Of a DNA stretch of 52,002 bases, positions 1-8,884 are shown piece by piece; the stretch's first letter is position 1, and every line of letters starts with the position of its first letter. The position numbers and the translations under genes are program-made. The stretch covers positions 1-52,002 of the forward strand of contig DWWH01000016.1 of assembly GCA_019119815.1 (NCBI GenBank), given 5' to 3'. Source of the stretch: Candidatus Eisenbergiella intestinipullorum. Lineage in GTDB: Bacteria > Bacillota > Clostridia > Lachnospirales > Lachnospiraceae. A model generated the notes under the pieces. The model searched no databases. It worked only from the letters and a program-made list of their open reading frames with translations, and was not told the origin of the DNA.

Positions 1-813
1 GGAAATACTATAACCAGAAAGATAAATTCGACAAAAGATACGGCTGCAAAAGCCGACAAAAACCACTACATATCGAATTCTTATCTGGAAGGTTTCATTC
101 CCATAGACACAGAATATTTTACAGCCTCTTCGGATTTCCTTACACATATTGACCTTTCCTCCTTCCGTCCGGTTCTTTTCTTTATATTCATCCATTTTTT
201 TATGATTGATCATTACGCCGATCACATCCCGAAACCCGGTCGTAAAATATTCCTCTCTCAGATCTTCCAGCGTATACAGATTCATCCTGTAGTTTGCCGT
301 ATACTTCCGGAACATTTCATTTGCTCCTTCAAAATTTAACATCCCATGAAGATCGCAGCTGGCTTCCCAGCTTTTCTTTCCATGGTAAAACACCAGCGTC
401 ACAACCGGATCCAGCTTTTCCTCCGGCGTCAGGCCGGAGAGAAACTGCGCGCTTCCCTTCAGATCCTTCTCTCTTCTGTGACGGGTCCGTCTTTTCCGTA
501 ACTGTCCCGCATATTCCAGGGCATCATACTCCATACATCTGGCCGGCATCGCATAGTGCAGTTCGTTTTGGTTCTCCACCGTAAGCACGCAGCAAGTTCC
601 TTCCCTGCAGCGCTTCTTTGCCACATCACGGTACCTGCCTCCTGTTCCTCTGCGTCTGTCGGTATGCTTTTCCGCATGATAAATACCCGGAACTGCTTCC
701 AGTTCCTCCGGCGCCACCTCCCTTCTCCCGCCAAACACCGTGCCGTTTATGAAGTCGGCAAAAATATCTGCTCTCTCCATAAAGGTACAGAAAGCGTCGT
801 TTTTCTCTCCCAT
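1..813 (-). CDS. Rpn-like (PD-(D/E)XK) nuclease/putative transposase family protein, C-terminus beyond window
   Basis: The frame is open from ATG at 813 to the window edge (271 codons, no stop), with GGAGG 6 nt upstream of the ATG. The protein starts MGEKNDAFCTFMERADIFAD and carries the blocks typical of Lachnospiraceae Rpn/YhgA-like proteins: FGGRREVAPEELE near residue 27, VENQNELHYAMPARCMEYDALEY near residue 80 (the E-x-Q strand and following helix of a PD-(D/E)XK fold), and LDPVVTLVFYHGKKSWE near residue 135. Family members are recombination-promoting nucleases found in many paralogous copies; the exact role here is unknown. After about residue 225 the sequence becomes Cys/aromatic-rich and does not look like the usual Glu/Lys-rich tail, so the 3' part may be frameshifted. 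Family assignment is from memory of the motif pattern. Confidence 0.75.
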   Translation of the reverse strand, partial: MGEKNDAFCTFMERADIFADFINGTVFGGRREVAPEELEAVPGIYHAEKHTDRRRGTGGRYRDVAKKRCREGTCCVLTVENQNELHYAMPARCMEYDALEYAGQLRKRRTRHRREKDLKGSAQFLSGLTPEEKLDPVVTLVFYHGKKSWEASCDLHGMLNFEGANEMFRKYTANYRMNLYTLEDLREEYFTTGFRDVIGVMINHKKMDEYKEKNRTEGGKVNMCKEIRRGCKIFCVYGNETFQIRIRYVVVFVGFCSRIFCRIYLSGYSIS

Positions 814-1042
814 ATGCTTTCCTCCTTCTTTTCCTGTTCCAGACTGTGAATCCTGACGGGCGAATATGCCCTGGCGAACGCCATGTACGGATGCCCTGTT
901 GTCCCGGCATCTCAAAAAGATGGGACGGCCACAGACTGCCGTCCGGTTCAGATCCTGTCTTTGCAGCAGAGAAATGCAGCTGCAGTCAGGAATGAATAAG
1001 ATAAATATACCGCAGGGCGGGAAAAGACGCAAGGGAAAATTG

Positions 1043-1071
1043 GGAAAAACTGCCGGAACGTTTTTTCCGGC
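1043..1071 (-). terminator. Second (distal) rho-independent terminator after GH2 gene
   Basis: On the minus strand GCCGGAA and TTCCGGC (1065-1071 and 1052-1058) form a 7-bp stem, followed by AGTTTTTCCC. It lies about 40 bp beyond the first terminator and looks like a backup. Confidence 0.55.
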
Positions 1072-1109
1072 GGGGATTACAGGGAATTTTTATTTTCCTA
1101 AAAAGATCG

Positions 1110-1153
1110 AAAAAAGGATCCCCCGTCGGCCATAAACCGGCTTTGGGGCATCC
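1110..1153 (-). terminator. Rho-independent terminator of GH2 gene
   Basis: On the minus strand GGATGCCCC (1145-1153) pairs with GGGGGATCC (1116-1124) with one mismatch, then runs into TTTTTT. It lies 35 bp after the GH2 stop codon. Confidence 0.75.
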
Positions 1154-1187
1154 TTTTCTCCTTTCCAGTCATTCGGTTTTTCTTCTC

Positions 1188-4100
1188 TTATTCCGCCACC
1201 AGCGAAGCCACCGTTTCCACATCCAGCTCCTGAACCGGAGCGAATGCTTCGCTTCCCAGATAGCGGTAGATGGAGGAAAGCAGCGCCCTCGCTTCCGGAT
1301 ACTGCTGCAGGTCCTGCAGGCCAAGGGAGGAGAACAGCAGGCGCCCTCCGCCGCAGCGGCATTCAAACAGCTGAGCCATGGGCCGCAGGTATGCGTAGCT
1401 GTCCATTTCCGTGATGATAGCCTGTATCCTTTCCGGCAGGATCACCGCCCGCTGAGAGGCCATGGGCCACCACTGCCAGTCGGTGTGCCCGTCCGTGGGA
1501 AAATCCTGAAACAGAGGGTGGGCGCTGTCGATGAGCTGTCCCATGCCGCCTGCCTGCTGGGAGAAGGTTCCCACCGACCAGAAATCGGTGGTGAACTGGG
1601 CCCGGATGGATTTCGGCAGCGCTTCCTTCGTAGAGGGCGGGGTCAGGTAGACGCAGCCGCCTGCCGCGAGAACGCTCCTGGCCTTTTCATCCAAGCGCGG
1701 CGTCTCATACACGTTTTCCGGGCAGACCAGATTTTCCGGAGAAACCGGAGGATATACCCAGACGGGATAGTGGTTTGACACGCCGTCCACGCTTACCTCC
1801 AGAATCAGGCGGGAGGCCTTTTTTACCGATTTCAGAGAAAGCGTTACGCTTCCTGCCTCCGTCAGCGTTCCGGGCGGGAAGCTTCCTTCCTCTGTTTCCG
1901 CCTGCGCGACCGGCTCTCCCGTTTTTTCTTCGCCGGATGCCGTACCCATGGAATCATCCCTGCGGAGGGTGCAGCATACCCTTCCGGAAAGCGCCGTTTT
2001 CCCATAATTGGCAATCTTAATGGGCACGGTCAGCTCCTCCGTGTTTTCCCAGGTGTAACGGGGCAGGAGCGCCAGCGGCAGCTGGTCCCGGAAAAAGGCC
2101 CGGAACTTCTCCGGATCCGCGAAAGGATAGGGCTTCGGCTCCAGATGGGAATTCAGCATGCCCACCAGCGCGGTTCCCTGTCCGGGAAAGTCCTGCAGGC
2201 CCAGCAGGGAGATGCCGGACAGGCCTTCTGTGCGCATGGCCGCCTCGATCTCTTCGCGGTAGGCCAGACGGGAAATCTCCCCCGTCGCCTCCACCTGCTT
2301 TTCCCAGTCCTCCTCAGAGATTCCGGCTTTCTTCACCCGTTCCTGCACCAGGCGCAGGTTGGCCGGATCGGAGATCCCCTGAAAGGCCTCCAGCTCATGG
2401 AAGTCCGGAAGCACCTCGAACTGTCCCACCTCAAAGCTGAAGACCGGTCCAGAATAAACCTTACGGATCTCCTGCAGGGCCGCGTCATAATTCTGCGCCG
2501 CGTCCGGATAGCGGTTGTTGATATAGCCCTGCAGCGCGCCGTCCGCTCCGCCGCCCGCATGGGTACCGCGCAGATCCTGGCAAAAGCCGCCTTCGGAAAA
2601 GACCTGTTCCGAAAAATATTTCTGGGAAGCGAAGAAGTCGCTCTCCGGGTCGATCCCCGCGTCTCCGTAGTGGGCGTTGGACCCGTTGGCGTACAAGCGG
2701 GTGGAATCCAGCGCATGGGCCAGAGCGAGCATGCTGTTCATCCTGGCATGCCCCACCGGGCCTGCAGCCAGCTCGTTTCCAAAGGTCAGCATCACGAAAG
2801 AAGGATGATTTGCCAGCGTCAGGATCACCTGCTTTAACTCCGTCAGATAATAGGCGAAGCTCTCCGGCGCCTCAAAGGCATGCACCGGATCCCAGTGGGA
2901 CAGCTCCGGCTGCATCAGTATGCCCATCTTATCCGCCGCAGCAAACGCCGCCTCCGGCGGGCAGTGGGAATGAAAGCGCATGCAGTTGATCCCGTAAGAG
3001 CGGTAACGGGCGAGCACGTCCATCCACTCTTCCACCGTCATGGGCGGATGTCCTGTTTCCGGGAATTCACAGCAGTTGGCTTCGCTGCGCAGAAAGATCA
3101 CCCGGCCGTTTAAGGCAAGCCTTCCTGCTCCGTTGTCTCCGAAGATCCGGACGCCGAAGGCTTCGGTGCGGCTGCAGACCGGTCCGCTTCCTTCTCCCGC
3201 TTCCGGATCGGGAAACGGGAAAACCTCTTCAAAAGCGGATCCGCTTTCTGCCTCCGTGCTGCCGGTCCCGGGGACTTTCTCCGGAAGCAGGCAGGCGGTG
3301 AGCTCATACAGGTTTCCTTCCCCTTCGTCCCACCGGCGCACCTTTTCCGAAAGCGGAAGCTTCTTTAGCACGATCCGGGTCAGGCCGGGCTGCACGCAGG
3401 TCCTTCTGCCGTATCCGCCCGACAGACAGCCGTCCGCCCGCAGCGCCTCGCTTTCCACCCGCAGGATGCCGCTCCAGAAGCGGTCGGAGGAAATCTCCGC
3501 CTGCACGGTCAGGGTATTTCCGCCCCGGTCCGGATAGATCCGCAGGGCGGACAAAAATACCGGCTCCTCCACGCGAAGCCGCAGATAGCCCAGCACGCCG
3601 TTCCAGTTGGTCTGGGTTTCGTCCGTGGCCGCGGAAGAATACACGATGGCGTCATGGGGAAGACCGGGATAGCTGTTGTCGGACAGAAGCGTGAGTTCAT
3701 TGTCCCCGTTCAGAAGCCCGGTCACCTCGAACACATGAGGCGTGGAAAGGGAGCCTTCCGTAAAATGGGGCACCTCCTTTCCATCCACCAGAAGCCGCAG
3801 GCACCTGGCCCGTTCCGCTTCCAGAAAGACGCGCTTTCCTTCCTCCGGCATAAAAGAAACGCGCCGGGTCAGCCGCGCTTCTCCCTCAAAGGTATATTTT
3901 CTGGTAAACCGGGTGGCGATGGGCGCGTTTTCATCGAAGCCCTCCTCCGCGTTTCCCAGCGCCGCGTCCGGGTGCCACTGGTTCTGCCCCAGATCCTTAT
4001 GTCCGATCCGGTTCTCATCCAGTGTTCCCGGAAGCTGCATGGGATATGCCTTCCCGTCTCCGATGTCGGCCTGCCAGAGGCCGGATAGATCATAATACAT
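1188..4100 (-). CDS. Glycoside hydrolase family 2 protein (beta-galactosidase/beta-glucuronidase-like)
   Basis: A 970-residue cytoplasmic enzyme without a signal peptide. An N-terminal sugar-binding jelly roll (about 1-180; LSGLWQ, LPGTLDENR, NWNGVLGYLRL) is followed by an immunoglobulin-like domain and a TIM barrel (from about 320; LNGRVIFLRSE, then GINCMRFHSHCPPEAAF). The likely acid/base is E443 in TFGNEL and the likely nucleophile E557 in FSFEVGQFE. The start at 4100 is chosen because GGAGGAG lies 8 nt upstream and the alignment-like start MYYDLSGLW fits the family; an upstream in-frame ATG (4163) would add 21 non-homologous residues. The gene lies 140 bp after the ABC gene and has an extended -10 (TGTTATACT, about 4155-4163), so it may be transcribed on its own. 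The sugar specificity cannot be read from sequence. Confidence 0.85.
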   Translation of the reverse strand: MYYDLSGLWQADIGDGKAYPMQLPGTLDENRIGHKDLGQNQWHPDAALGNAEEGFDENAPIATRFTRKYTFEGEARLTRRVSFMPEEGKRVFLEAERARCLRLLVDGKEVPHFTEGSLSTPHVFEVTGLLNGDNELTLLSDNSYPGLPHDAIVYSSAATDETQTNWNGVLGYLRLRVEEPVFLSALRIYPDRGGNTLTVQAEISSDRFWSGILRVESEALRADGCLSGGYGRRTCVQPGLTRIVLKKLPLSEKVRRWDEGEGNLYELTACLLPEKVPGTGSTEAESGSAFEEVFPFPDPEAGEGSGPVCSRTEAFGVRIFGDNGAGRLALNGRVIFLRSEANCCEFPETGHPPMTVEEWMDVLARYRSYGINCMRFHSHCPPEAAFAAADKMGILMQPELSHWDPVHAFEAPESFAYYLTELKQVILTLANHPSFVMLTFGNELAAGPVGHARMNSMLALAHALDSTRLYANGSNAHYGDAGIDPESDFFASQKYFSEQVFSEGGFCQDLRGTHAGGGADGALQGYINNRYPDAAQNYDAALQEIRKVYSGPVFSFEVGQFEVLPDFHELEAFQGISDPANLRLVQERVKKAGISEEDWEKQVEATGEISRLAYREEIEAAMRTEGLSGISLLGLQDFPGQGTALVGMLNSHLEPKPYPFADPEKFRAFFRDQLPLALLPRYTWENTEELTVPIKIANYGKTALSGRVCCTLRRDDSMGTASGEEKTGEPVAQAETEEGSFPPGTLTEAGSVTLSLKSVKKASRLILEVSVDGVSNHYPVWVYPPVSPENLVCPENVYETPRLDEKARSVLAAGGCVYLTPPSTKEALPKSIRAQFTTDFWSVGTFSQQAGGMGQLIDSAHPLFQDFPTDGHTDWQWWPMASQRAVILPERIQAIITEMDSYAYLRPMAQLFECRCGGGRLLFSSLGLQDLQQYPEARALLSSIYRYLGSEAFAPVQELDVETVASLVAE

Positions 4101-4239
4101 AAAAATTTCTCCTCCGTTGATCCGCTGCCTTGAGCTGTCCTTTGATTTTATCCAGTATAACACAGAGGCGGGAAACGGCCATTCCTCCTGCTTGCTCTTT
4201 TGTTTAGAAAAGTTGCTGCGTCAGCTCTGCCCTTTTCCG

Positions 4240-6054
4240 TCAAAATCCGTAATGCCTGGCCTGAGCCTGATACAGCCTGGCATATATGCCGTCCCGGGCC
4301 ATCAGCTCCTCATGACTTCCCTGCTGGGCGATCCGTCCCTGATCCAGCACCAGGATCCGGTCGCAGAACTGGCAGCTGCTCATGCGATGGGAAATATAGA
4401 CCGCCGTCTTTCCATTCACCAGCCGGTCAAAGTTTTCATAGACCTGCGCCTCCGCCAGCGGATCCAGAGCGGAGGCCGGCTCATCCAGGATCACGAAGGG
4501 AGCGTTTTTGTACAGGGCGCGGGCGATGGCCAGCTTCTGCGCCTCGCCTCCGGAAAGGGAAACGCCGTCTCCATTTTCATGGAACAGCCTGCTGTCCAGC
4601 CCTTCAGGAAGCCTGCGGATGCGCTCTGCAAGCTCCACCTTTTCCAGGGCCTCCCAGATCCGCCTCTCCTCTCCGTCCTCGCCCGCCGCCACGTTGTCTC
4701 TCACGGAAAAGGCAAGCAGGCCGAAGTCCTGGAACACCACGGAAAAAATGGAGGTGTATTCCCCGTAATCGTACAGACTGATGTCCACGCCGTTCAGGAG
4801 GATCCTTCCCTTCGTCGGCTCATACAGACGGCATAACAGCTTGATCAGGGTGGTCTTTCCCGCGCCGTTTCTCCCCACCAGCGCCAGCTTTTCCCCCACA
4901 TGAAGCTTCAGGCTGATGTCGTGCAGAACCTCCTGATCCGTATCCGGATAGGAAAAGCTCACATGCTCGAATTCCAGCTCATATTCTCCGTCGTCCCGCT
5001 TTTCGATGGGGAGAGTTCCGTCATAGTTCATGTAGCCGCTTCCGATGAAATCGTCAAAGGTCAGGACGTAGTCCAGGCTTCCGCTCAGAGAATTCCAGGC
5101 ATACATGCAGTTGGAGAGCGAAGAAAAAAAGGTATTGATGGCTCCGATGTACAAAAGCACATCCCCCACGCTGATGACGCCGTACCAGGCCTTTCCCACG
5201 ATCAGCACGTAGGCGCAGAGGGTGCCGATGCCGCTGATGAGCTGGAAAATCCCCTGCAGCACACCGATCTTCTTTCCGTCCTTCCACAGCTCGTCCTCGA
5301 TCTTTCCCGTATCGGTGCACTTTTTCCAGAGCAGATCCTGCATATGGAAGATCCGAATATCCATGGCGGATTCCAGCGCGTGGGCAAAGCCGGTATAATA
5401 AACGCGCAGCGCCTCCGCCCCTTCCGCCTTCTCCATAAACGCGGTCCTCAGCTTTCCCGCTTTCGCTCCCACCCGGTTCCCGGCGATCAGCATCAGGAGG
5501 GAGACCGCAAGCAGAAAAGGAATCCCCTGCCAGGAGGTGAAAAAGTTCCTGTTTTCATAATCCATGCTCGCGAACAGAAGGATCAGAAAGACCAGAGCCG
5601 TCAGCGTATACAGGCCCATTTCGATCAGATAATAGATCTGGTAAAAATGTCTCCGCACATCCGCCCGGTGGGACTGTCTGACGCGCCGGATCTTATCCAG
5701 CGTTTCCTTCTTTTCATATTCCTCATATTCCATCCGAAACGCCTTGTCCGCCGTCCGCTGCCACACCGTATCCCGGCAGCTCTCCGATACCACCTCCAGC
5801 GCATGCCAGCAGCCCTTCGTGGTCAGACCGCAGACGAAGGTCAGTCCCAGCATCCACAGAAGCTGCCGCACAGCGTATTCCAGCCTTCCGGTCAGCATGC
5901 CGTCCAGGATCCCCGCGTAACAGACCAGATGGACAAAGGGCACCGCGCAGGAAGCCACCGGGCCGAACAGAAGGATGAGAAACACCTTTCTGTGCTCCAC
6001 CTGCGCCATGTTCAGAAAACGGACTGCCTTTTTCACAAAATCACGCAAACGCAT
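4240..6054 (-). CDS. ABC exporter half-transporter (permease-ATPase fusion), second of pair
   Basis: About 604 residues: an N-terminal six-helix transmembrane domain (about 1-310) fused to an ABC ATPase. The ATPase shows Walker A GRNGAGKTT, signature LSGGE, Walker B FVILDEP and H-loop YISHRMSS, so its ATP site looks catalytically intact. The start at 6054 (MRLRDFVKKAV) has GGAGGGAGG upstream and overlaps the stop of the preceding ABC gene by 14 bp, a sign of translational coupling; the longer frame from 6111 has no ribosome site. With 6041-7870 it should form a heterodimeric exporter. Gene order (LytTR regulator, kinase, then two ABC half-transporters) suggests a peptide or antibiotic-stress exporter controlled by the two-component system; the substrate is unknown. 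Confidence 0.88.
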   Translation of the reverse strand: MRLRDFVKKAVRFLNMAQVEHRKVFLILLFGPVASCAVPFVHLVCYAGILDGMLTGRLEYAVRQLLWMLGLTFVCGLTTKGCWHALEVVSESCRDTVWQRTADKAFRMEYEEYEKKETLDKIRRVRQSHRADVRRHFYQIYYLIEMGLYTLTALVFLILLFASMDYENRNFFTSWQGIPFLLAVSLLMLIAGNRVGAKAGKLRTAFMEKAEGAEALRVYYTGFAHALESAMDIRIFHMQDLLWKKCTDTGKIEDELWKDGKKIGVLQGIFQLISGIGTLCAYVLIVGKAWYGVISVGDVLLYIGAINTFFSSLSNCMYAWNSLSGSLDYVLTFDDFIGSGYMNYDGTLPIEKRDDGEYELEFEHVSFSYPDTDQEVLHDISLKLHVGEKLALVGRNGAGKTTLIKLLCRLYEPTKGRILLNGVDISLYDYGEYTSIFSVVFQDFGLLAFSVRDNVAAGEDGEERRIWEALEKVELAERIRRLPEGLDSRLFHENGDGVSLSGGEAQKLAIARALYKNAPFVILDEPASALDPLAEAQVYENFDRLVNGKTAVYISHRMSSCQFCDRILVLDQGRIAQQGSHEELMARDGIYARLYQAQARHYGF

Positions 6055-7870
6055 CTTCGCATCCTCCCTCCTGCATCTCCTGTCTGGCATAATATTTTCT
6101 CTGCACCTCAAAAAGCCTGCTGTAGCCGCCTCCGGAAGCCAGCAGCTGTTCGTGGGTGCCCTCCTCCTGTACGCAGCCGTTCTCCAGAAACAGGATCCGG
6201 TCGCAGAACCGGGTGGAGGCCAGCCGGTGAGAAATAAACAGCACGCTCTTTTCCCCGGTCAGCTTCCGGTACTGCTCATACACCCGGTTCTCCGCCAGAG
6301 CGTCCAGGGCTGCTGTCGGCTCGTCCAGAAGCAGCAGCCCGGCATCTTTATGGAGCATCCGCGCCAGCAGGAGCTTCTGCTCCTCTCCTCCCGACAGCAG
6401 CACGCCGCCCTCCTTCACATCCTTTTCCAGGGTCGTATGCACGCCCTGGGGAAACGCCTTCACCCGCTCCCAAAGCTCCACCCTCCTGAGGAGCTCCTCA
6501 CACTCCTTTTCCTCCGTCCCGTCGTCCTCCCGGCAAAGGATATTCTCGCTGATGGTCGCGGACAGAAGCTGCGTTTTCTGAAAAACGGCCGCGATCCTTT
6601 CCCGGTAAGCCTCCAGGTTCAGGCCGGAAAGCTCCGCGCCGTTGATCCGGATGCTTCCCGTATATCCGGAGTAGAAGCCGCAGATCAGCTTGACGATGGT
6701 GGTCTTTCCCGCCCCGTTTAAACCGACCAGGGCCAGCTTCTCTCCGGCCCGCAGGGTAAAACTCAGGTGAGAGAGCACCGGCTGTCCGCTTCCCGGATAG
6801 GAAAAGGAAACGTCCCGGAATTCGATCGAAAGAGCATTCGCACAAGCCACCGCCCCGCCCTCGTTTTCCGGCCTCCGGTTCTTCTCCTCCATATACTGCC
6901 GGTAGTCCGTCAGCCAGTTCTGGATGCGGATGATCTCCGGCAGGCAGGTGGACAGGTCATAAAAACGGTCCGAAAATTCCGTAGCAGCCCCCAGATACAG
7001 CACTGCGAGGGAGGCGCTCATCCCCTGGCTGATCTGAAAGATGAGATAACCGTAGATCACCGCCTCCCGGATGAGCTGCAGAAGCTGCTCCACGATGTTG
7101 TAAAGGAAATATCCCAGGCCGATTTTGGAACGGATCCTGGTATACTGCCGGTTCGTCCTGCGAAATACCGCCTTCAGCCAGTCCTGCATCTGATACAGCC
7201 GGATGTCCTTGGCCGCCGCCACGTCAAAGGCCTTATTCTGGATGTATTCCTTGGTCACATTCAGCCCCTTCAGCTTTTCCTTGGTCTTCTGTTCATAATC
7301 CGCCGCAATCCTGTAGCCGGTCAGCTGGATCAGGCAGACGATGGTGAGGATCAGGATCAGCGCCGGGTTCAGAGAAGCCACAACGCCGCCGAAGATCAGA
7401 AGCTTCATCGCGTTGACCAGGATCTGCGAGGTGGAATACCAGAATTCTCCCAGACCGTCCATGACCGCGAGCTGCGCCATCTTCCGTTCCTCCTGGATTC
7501 CGTTCTCCTCCAGCCGTTCATAGCTCAGCTCCAGCGACTTTTTCACCAGATCCATGGAAAAGCGCTGTGTGATGGCCTTCTCGATGCGAAAGCCGGACCA
7601 AAGCTCGGAAAAAAAGCGCTGTGCGCTGCCTGTGACCACATATGCCGTCACCGCCGCGCAGACGGTAAACAGCACGCTTTCCAGCGAAAGGCTCCGTTCC
7701 AGCAGATAAACCACCCAGGAGGAAAGCAGCGTCAGTCCCACGGCTGTCAGCACGTTCAGACCGATGTCCGCCCCTGTCAGCGCAAACAGCGTCCTGTCCG
7801 CCTGCCACCACTTCGCAAGAAAGTATCTGTAATTGCTGAGAATTCCGTGTTTTCTTCTTTTCCCGTCCAT
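6041..7870 (-). CDS. ABC exporter half-transporter (permease-ATPase fusion), first of pair
   Basis: 609 residues. The transmembrane domain occupies about residues 20-300. The nucleotide-binding domain has Walker A GLNGAGKTT (about 383-391), signature LLSGGEEQ (about 491-497), Walker B LLLLDEPTAALD (about 512-523) and H-loop FISHRLAS. AAGGAGG lies just before the ATG. All catalytic motifs are canonical in both partners, unlike the exporter at 30064-33714. It is probably transcribed separately from the kinase gene, because a strong terminator sits between them (7988-8026). No peptidase C39 domain is visible, so it is not a bacteriocin-processing exporter of that type. Confidence 0.88.
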   Translation of the reverse strand: MDGKRRKHGILSNYRYFLAKWWQADRTLFALTGADIGLNVLTAVGLTLLSSWVVYLLERSLSLESVLFTVCAAVTAYVVTGSAQRFFSELWSGFRIEKAITQRFSMDLVKKSLELSYERLEENGIQEERKMAQLAVMDGLGEFWYSTSQILVNAMKLLIFGGVVASLNPALILILTIVCLIQLTGYRIAADYEQKTKEKLKGLNVTKEYIQNKAFDVAAAKDIRLYQMQDWLKAVFRRTNRQYTRIRSKIGLGYFLYNIVEQLLQLIREAVIYGYLIFQISQGMSASLAVLYLGAATEFSDRFYDLSTCLPEIIRIQNWLTDYRQYMEEKNRRPENEGGAVACANALSIEFRDVSFSYPGSGQPVLSHLSFTLRAGEKLALVGLNGAGKTTIVKLICGFYSGYTGSIRINGAELSGLNLEAYRERIAAVFQKTQLLSATISENILCREDDGTEEKECEELLRRVELWERVKAFPQGVHTTLEKDVKEGGVLLSGGEEQKLLLARMLHKDAGLLLLDEPTAALDALAENRVYEQYRKLTGEKSVLFISHRLASTRFCDRILFLENGCVQEEGTHEQLLASGGGYSRLFEVQRKYYARQEMQEGGCEDAFA

Positions 7871-7987
7871 AGCCGCCTCCTTTTTCCTTCCGGAAGATGT
7901 GCCGGAAAAATGTGCGCCCCGATGCAGAGCGGATCCCGCACGCCGGCCTCTTCTTCTACAGCTTCATTGTAACAGACTTTCGAGGCA

Positions 7988-8026
7988 GAAAAAGAAAAAG
8001 TGCACGAATGGAAAAAATTCGTGCAC
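7988..8026 (-). terminator. Rho-independent terminator of the two-component operon
   Basis: A perfect 10-bp inverted repeat, GTGCACGAAT/ATTCGTGCAC (8000-8009 and 8017-8026), is followed on the minus strand by TTTTTCTTT. It separates the kinase gene from the ABC exporter genes. Confidence 0.88.
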
Positions 8027-8077
8027 AAACCGGCCGGGGCCATCCGCCTCTTCCGAACTCCTCCCCTTCCCCTCCGC

Positions 8078-8836
8078 CTACAGAGGAAGCAGAACCTCCG
8101 TGACAAAGACGCCCGGCTCGTTCTTACGGTTGAGATAGCCCCCGTATTTTCGGACCACACGCTCGATCCGCTTCAGACCCTGTCCGTGGTTTCCCTGCTT
8201 TTTGGAGGAGCTGCCCTCCCCGGTATACGCCTCCTCCGGCTTCCGCTCCGTCTCCGCGGTGGAATTCATCACGCTGATGTATAGCTGTCCCTTCAGAACA
8301 CCGATATACAGGCGGAGGAAACGGTCCGTACGGCCTTCGCCCTGTGCCGCAAAAGAAGCTTCCATCCTTTTGCATGCCTCCATGGCGTTGTCCAGCAGAT
8401 TTCCGATCACCACGCACAGATCGATGTCGCTGACCGTCAGCCGTTCCGGCACCCGGACACTCTGCTTCACCCGGATCCGCTGACTGAGCGCCAGGGTCAG
8501 CTTGGCGTTCAGGATCGCGTCAAGGCTCACGTTTCCCGACTCCACCATCGGTCTGATCTCGTCCAGATCCGTTTCCAGCCGGTTCAGATACTCCTGCGCT
8601 TCGGTGAGCTTTCCCTCCGCCAGATATGCCTTCAGCGTCTGCAGGTGGCTGTGGTAATCATGCCGCCAGCCCCGCATCCGCGCATAGATCGAACGGATCT
8701 CCTCCACGTTCTGTCCCATCAGACGGTTCTGCCAGGACAGCGTTCTCCGCTCCAGCAAGCGGCGGAAGAGCCGGTAAAGAAGATATGCAGCTGTCAGCGC
8801 TCCTGCGGCCGCGGCCGCCGTCCAGATCATGAACAT
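8078..8836 (-). CDS. AgrC-like GHKL sensor histidine kinase with a single N-terminal membrane segment
   Basis: 252 residues. One hydrophobic segment (about 3-24) replaces the multi-pass sensor domain of classical AgrC proteins. The phospho-acceptor region is RHDYHSHLQTL (H59), then the N-box GNLLDNAMEA (about 145-154) and the G-box NHGQGLKRIE near residue 225. Such short kinases lie beside LytTR regulators in many Firmicutes and sense membrane or transporter state, or a ligand passed by a partner; here the partner could be the adjacent ABC exporter (inference). The start has AAAGGGGGAG upstream. The gene follows the regulator gene by 48 bp in the same operon. Confidence 0.88.
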   Translation of the reverse strand: MFMIWTAAAAAGALTAAYLLYRLFRRLLERRTLSWQNRLMGQNVEEIRSIYARMRGWRHDYHSHLQTLKAYLAEGKLTEAQEYLNRLETDLDEIRPMVESGNVSLDAILNAKLTLALSQRIRVKQSVRVPERLTVSDIDLCVVIGNLLDNAMEACKRMEASFAAQGEGRTDRFLRLYIGVLKGQLYISVMNSTAETERKPEEAYTGEGSSSKKQGNHGQGLKRIERVVRKYGGYLNRKNEPGVFVTEVLLPL

Positions 8837-8884
8837 GGCTCCCCCTTTCCCTGCAAGCAGCCCTCCGAAGACTGCCTGTCTCCG

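Larger units (their letters stand above)
814..1187. other. Intergenic region with tandem minus-strand terminators
   Basis: No convincing gene is visible in these 374 bases. The part next to the GH2 gene holds two hairpins followed by U-tracts on the minus strand (listed separately). The rest is the 5' flank of the Rpn-like gene, with its GGAGG ribosome site. Confidence 0.5.

Noticed and set aside
7871..8077. Autoinducer peptide gene between kinase and exporter
   Set aside because: The only start codons lead to stops within a few codons and no ribosome site is paired with a peptide-length frame.
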